Shown: positions 62,217-64,000 of the stretch, in pieces
Position numbering within the stretch: the stretch's first letter is position 1
Layout of the letters: each line of letters opens with the position of its first letter
Assembly (NCBI GenBank): GCA_963920705.1
Contig: OY987225.1
Location: forward strand, 10,946,158-11,010,157
DNA from: Odiellus spinosus
Taxonomy: Eukaryota > Arthropoda > Arachnida > Opiliones > Phalangiidae
DNA length: 64,000 bases
Reading direction: 5' to 3'
The notes under the pieces: generated by a model
Seen by the model: only the letters and a program-made list of their open reading frames with translations
The model's database searches: none
What the model was told of the DNA's origin: nothing
Program-made: the position numbers and the translations under genes

Positions 62217-64000
62217 AAAAACGTGATTCGAAAAACGTGATTCGAAAAGCGTGATTCGAAAAGCTTTATTCGAAAAACATGATTCGAATAACATGATTCG
62301 AATAGCATGATTCGAATAGCATGATTCGAAAAACATGATTCAAAAAACGTGATTCGAAAAGCGTGATTCGAAAAACGTGATTCGAATAACGTGATTCGAA
62401 AAGCATGATTCGAAAAGCATGATTCGAAAAGCATGATTCGAAAAGCATGATTCGAAAAGCATGATTTAAAAAACATGATTCGAAAAGCGTGATTCGAAAA
62501 GCGTGATTCGAAAAACGTGATTCGAAAAGCATGATTCGAAAAGCATGATTCGAAAAGCATGATTCGAAAAGCATGATTTGAAAAGCATGATTCGAAAAGC
62601 GTGATTCGAAAAACGTGATTCGAAAAACGTGATTCGAAAAGCGTGATTCGAAAAACGTGATTCGAATAACGTGATTCGAAAAGCGTGATTCGAAAAGCAT
62701 GATTCGAAAAGCATGATTCGAAAAGCATGATTCGAAAAGCATGATTCAAAAAGCATGATTCGAAAAGCATGATTCGAAAAGCATGATTCGAAAAGCATGA
62801 TTCGAAAAGCATGATTCGAAAAGCATGATTCGAAAAGCATGATTCGAAAAGCATTATTCGAAAAGCATGATTCGAAAAGCATGATTCAAAAAGCATGATT
62901 CGAAAAGCATGATTCGAAATGCATGATTCGAAAAGCATGATTCGAAAAGCATGATTCGAAAAGCATGATTCGAAAAGCATGATTCGAATAGCTTGATTCG
63001 AATAGCTTGATTCGAAAAACATGATTCGAATAGCATGATTCGAATAGCATGATTCGAAAATCATGATTCGAATAGCATGATTCGAATAGCATGATTCGAA
63101 AAGCCTGATTCGAAAAACGTGATTCGAAAAACGTGATTCGAAAAGCGTGATTCGAAAAACGTGATTCGAAAAACGTGATTCGAAAAACGTGATACGAAAA
63201 ACGTGATTCTAAAAGCGTGATTCGAAAAACGTGATTCGAAAAACGTGATTCGAATAACGTGATTCGAATAGCGTGATTCGAAAATGCGTGATTCGAAAAA
63301 CGTGATTCGAATAGCGTGATTCGAAAAACGTGATTCGAAAAACGTAATTCGAAAAACGTGATTCGAAAAACGTGATTCGAAAAACGTGATTCGAAAAGCG
63401 TGATTCGAAAAGCGTGATTCGAAAAGCGTGATTCGAAAAACATGATTCGAATAACATGATTCGAATAGCATGATTCGAATAGCATGATTCGAAAAACATG
63501 ATTCAAAAAACGTGATTCGAAAAACGTGATTCGAAAAACGTGATTCGAAAAGCGTGATTCGAAAAGCGTGATTCGAAAAACGTGATTCGAATAACGTGAT
63601 TCGAAAAGCATGATTCGAAAAGCATGATTCGAAGAGCATGATTCGAAAAGCATGATTTAAAAAGCATGATTCGAAAAGCATGATTCGAAAAGCATGATTC
63701 GAAAAGCATGATTCGAAAAGCATGATTCGAAAAGCATGATTCGAAAAGCATGATTCAAAAAGCATGATTCGAAAAGCATGATTCGAAAAGCATGATTCGA
63801 AAAGCATGATTCGAAAAGCTTGATTCGAAAAGCATGATTCGAATAGCTTGATTCGAATAGCTTAATTCGAAAAACATGATTCGAATAGCATGATCCAAAG
63901 AGCATGATTCGAAAAACGTGATTCTAAAAACGTGATTCGAAAAACGTGATTCGAATAACGTGATTCGAATAGCGTGATTCGAAAAGCGTGATTCGAAAAG
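62217..64000 (+). repeat. CATG/CGTG mosaic to the window end
   Basis: Border units and CATG blocks alternate with CGTG units. A late J-module copy is marked by GCATTATTCG at 62851 and GAAATGCATG near 62926. GATACG occurs at 63191 and a 15-bp unit (AAAATGCGTG) at 63278-63292. The array runs off the window in mid-unit with no sign of a boundary. Confidence 0.87.

Larger units (their letters stand above)
1..64000 (+). repeat. 14-bp tandem satellite array, complete window
   Basis: The entire window consists of head-to-tail copies of a 14-bp unit, consensus ATTCGAAAAGCATG, about 4,572 copies, all in one orientation. Tracking TCG modulo 14 shows constant phase except at 26 units. The 13-bp units start near 6301, 12433, 13020, 14909, 16644, 18366, 18617, 25168, 25797, 27028, 27671, 28692, 29881, 31042, 32091, 33196, 41833, 46692, 49211, 54404 and 60241. 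The 15-bp units start near 8302, 18099, 43092, 43107 and 63278. The net change of -16 matches the phase at 63965. TTCGAA is nearly invariant. Positions 1 (A/G), 8 (A/T), 10 (G/A) and 12 (A/G/T/C) carry most variation. Common units have 5 or 6 G/C of 14. Both window edges lie inside the array. No flanking unique DNA, transposon or gene interrupts it. Function is unknown; eukaryotic satellite heterochromatin is the likeliest setting. Confidence 0.99.

Noticed and set aside
1-64000. CRISPR array
   Set aside because: Repeats are directly contiguous 14-mers with no unique spacers, leader or cas genes.
1-64000. Telomeric repeat
   Set aside because: The unit lacks the G-rich strand of telomere repeats, is heavily diverged and layered with block duplications, and no chromosome end is seen.
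1-64000. Heat-shock-element or other transcription factor array based on TTC/GAA
   Set aside because: Heat-shock elements need GAA and TTC modules with two-base gaps in 5-bp steps. Here TTCGAA has no gap and the next module is eight bases away.
1-64000. CENP-B box
   Set aside because: TTCG is present, but the required A at the ninth position of the box and the CGGG end are missing from the consensus and from the common variants.
1-64000. Rho-independent terminators or promoters from A/T runs
   Set aside because: A-runs of four to six bases belong to every unit, there is no GC-rich hairpin before them, and no transcription unit is present.
1-64000. Transposon or insertion sequence inside the array
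   Set aside because: The phase count leaves no room for an insertion other than whole units or single bases, and every row reads as satellite.

Overview
The whole window is one uninterrupted tandem satellite array with a 14-bp unit, consensus ATTCGAAAAGCATG on the + strand. The array enters at base 1 and leaves at base 64000, so neither edge is seen. I followed the unit phase (position of TCG modulo 14) from end to end. It is constant except at 26 off-length units: 21 of 13 bp and 5 of 15 bp, net -16 bp. The phase at the end agrees with this tally, giving about 4,572 units. I see no gene, RNA gene, transposon, CRISPR array or unique sequence.

Units vary mainly at four positions. Position 12 takes all four bases (GCATG, GCGTG, GCTTG, GCCTG), position 10 is G or A, position 8 is A or T, and position 1 is A or G (giving CATGGTTCG). 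The TTCGAA core is kept in nearly every unit. Variants are clustered. 0-5.9 kb is mostly CATG/CATGG units with short CGTG blocks. 5.9-22.5 kb is dominated by CGTG units. 22.5-23.7 kb is CATG/CATGG again. 23.7-33.4 kb is a mosaic higher-order-repeat zone. 33.4-43.4 kb mixes CATG, CATGG and CGTG blocks. 43.4-64 kb is CGTG-rich with no CATGG unit that I could see. A GCCTG cassette with linked private changes occurs nine times.

Over the 14-mer lies a second level: segmental, mostly tandem duplications of about 238, 420, 587, 798, 840, 1,161, 1,428, 1,680, 1,735, 1,860, 1,960 and 2,519 bp, some nested. Longer-range copies lie 2.7, 3.4, 5.8, 8.7 and 37.8 kb apart. They are recognised from rare shared substitutions and shared off-length units. 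One 420-bp pair is identical base for base by eye. This is the pattern expected from unequal exchange or replication slippage with local homogenisation.

Long reading frames on the - strand are a property of the unit. The 14-bp unit has no stop in any - frame, and all three frames spell the same 14-residue cycle, so they are not evidence of genes. The organism cannot be named from this sequence. A homogeneous simple satellite of more than 64 kb with layered duplications points to eukaryotic constitutive heterochromatin (centromeric, pericentromeric, subtelomeric or sex-chromosome), but that is inference. I found no evidence of a new enzymatic or defence system. The noteworthy content is the array architecture.
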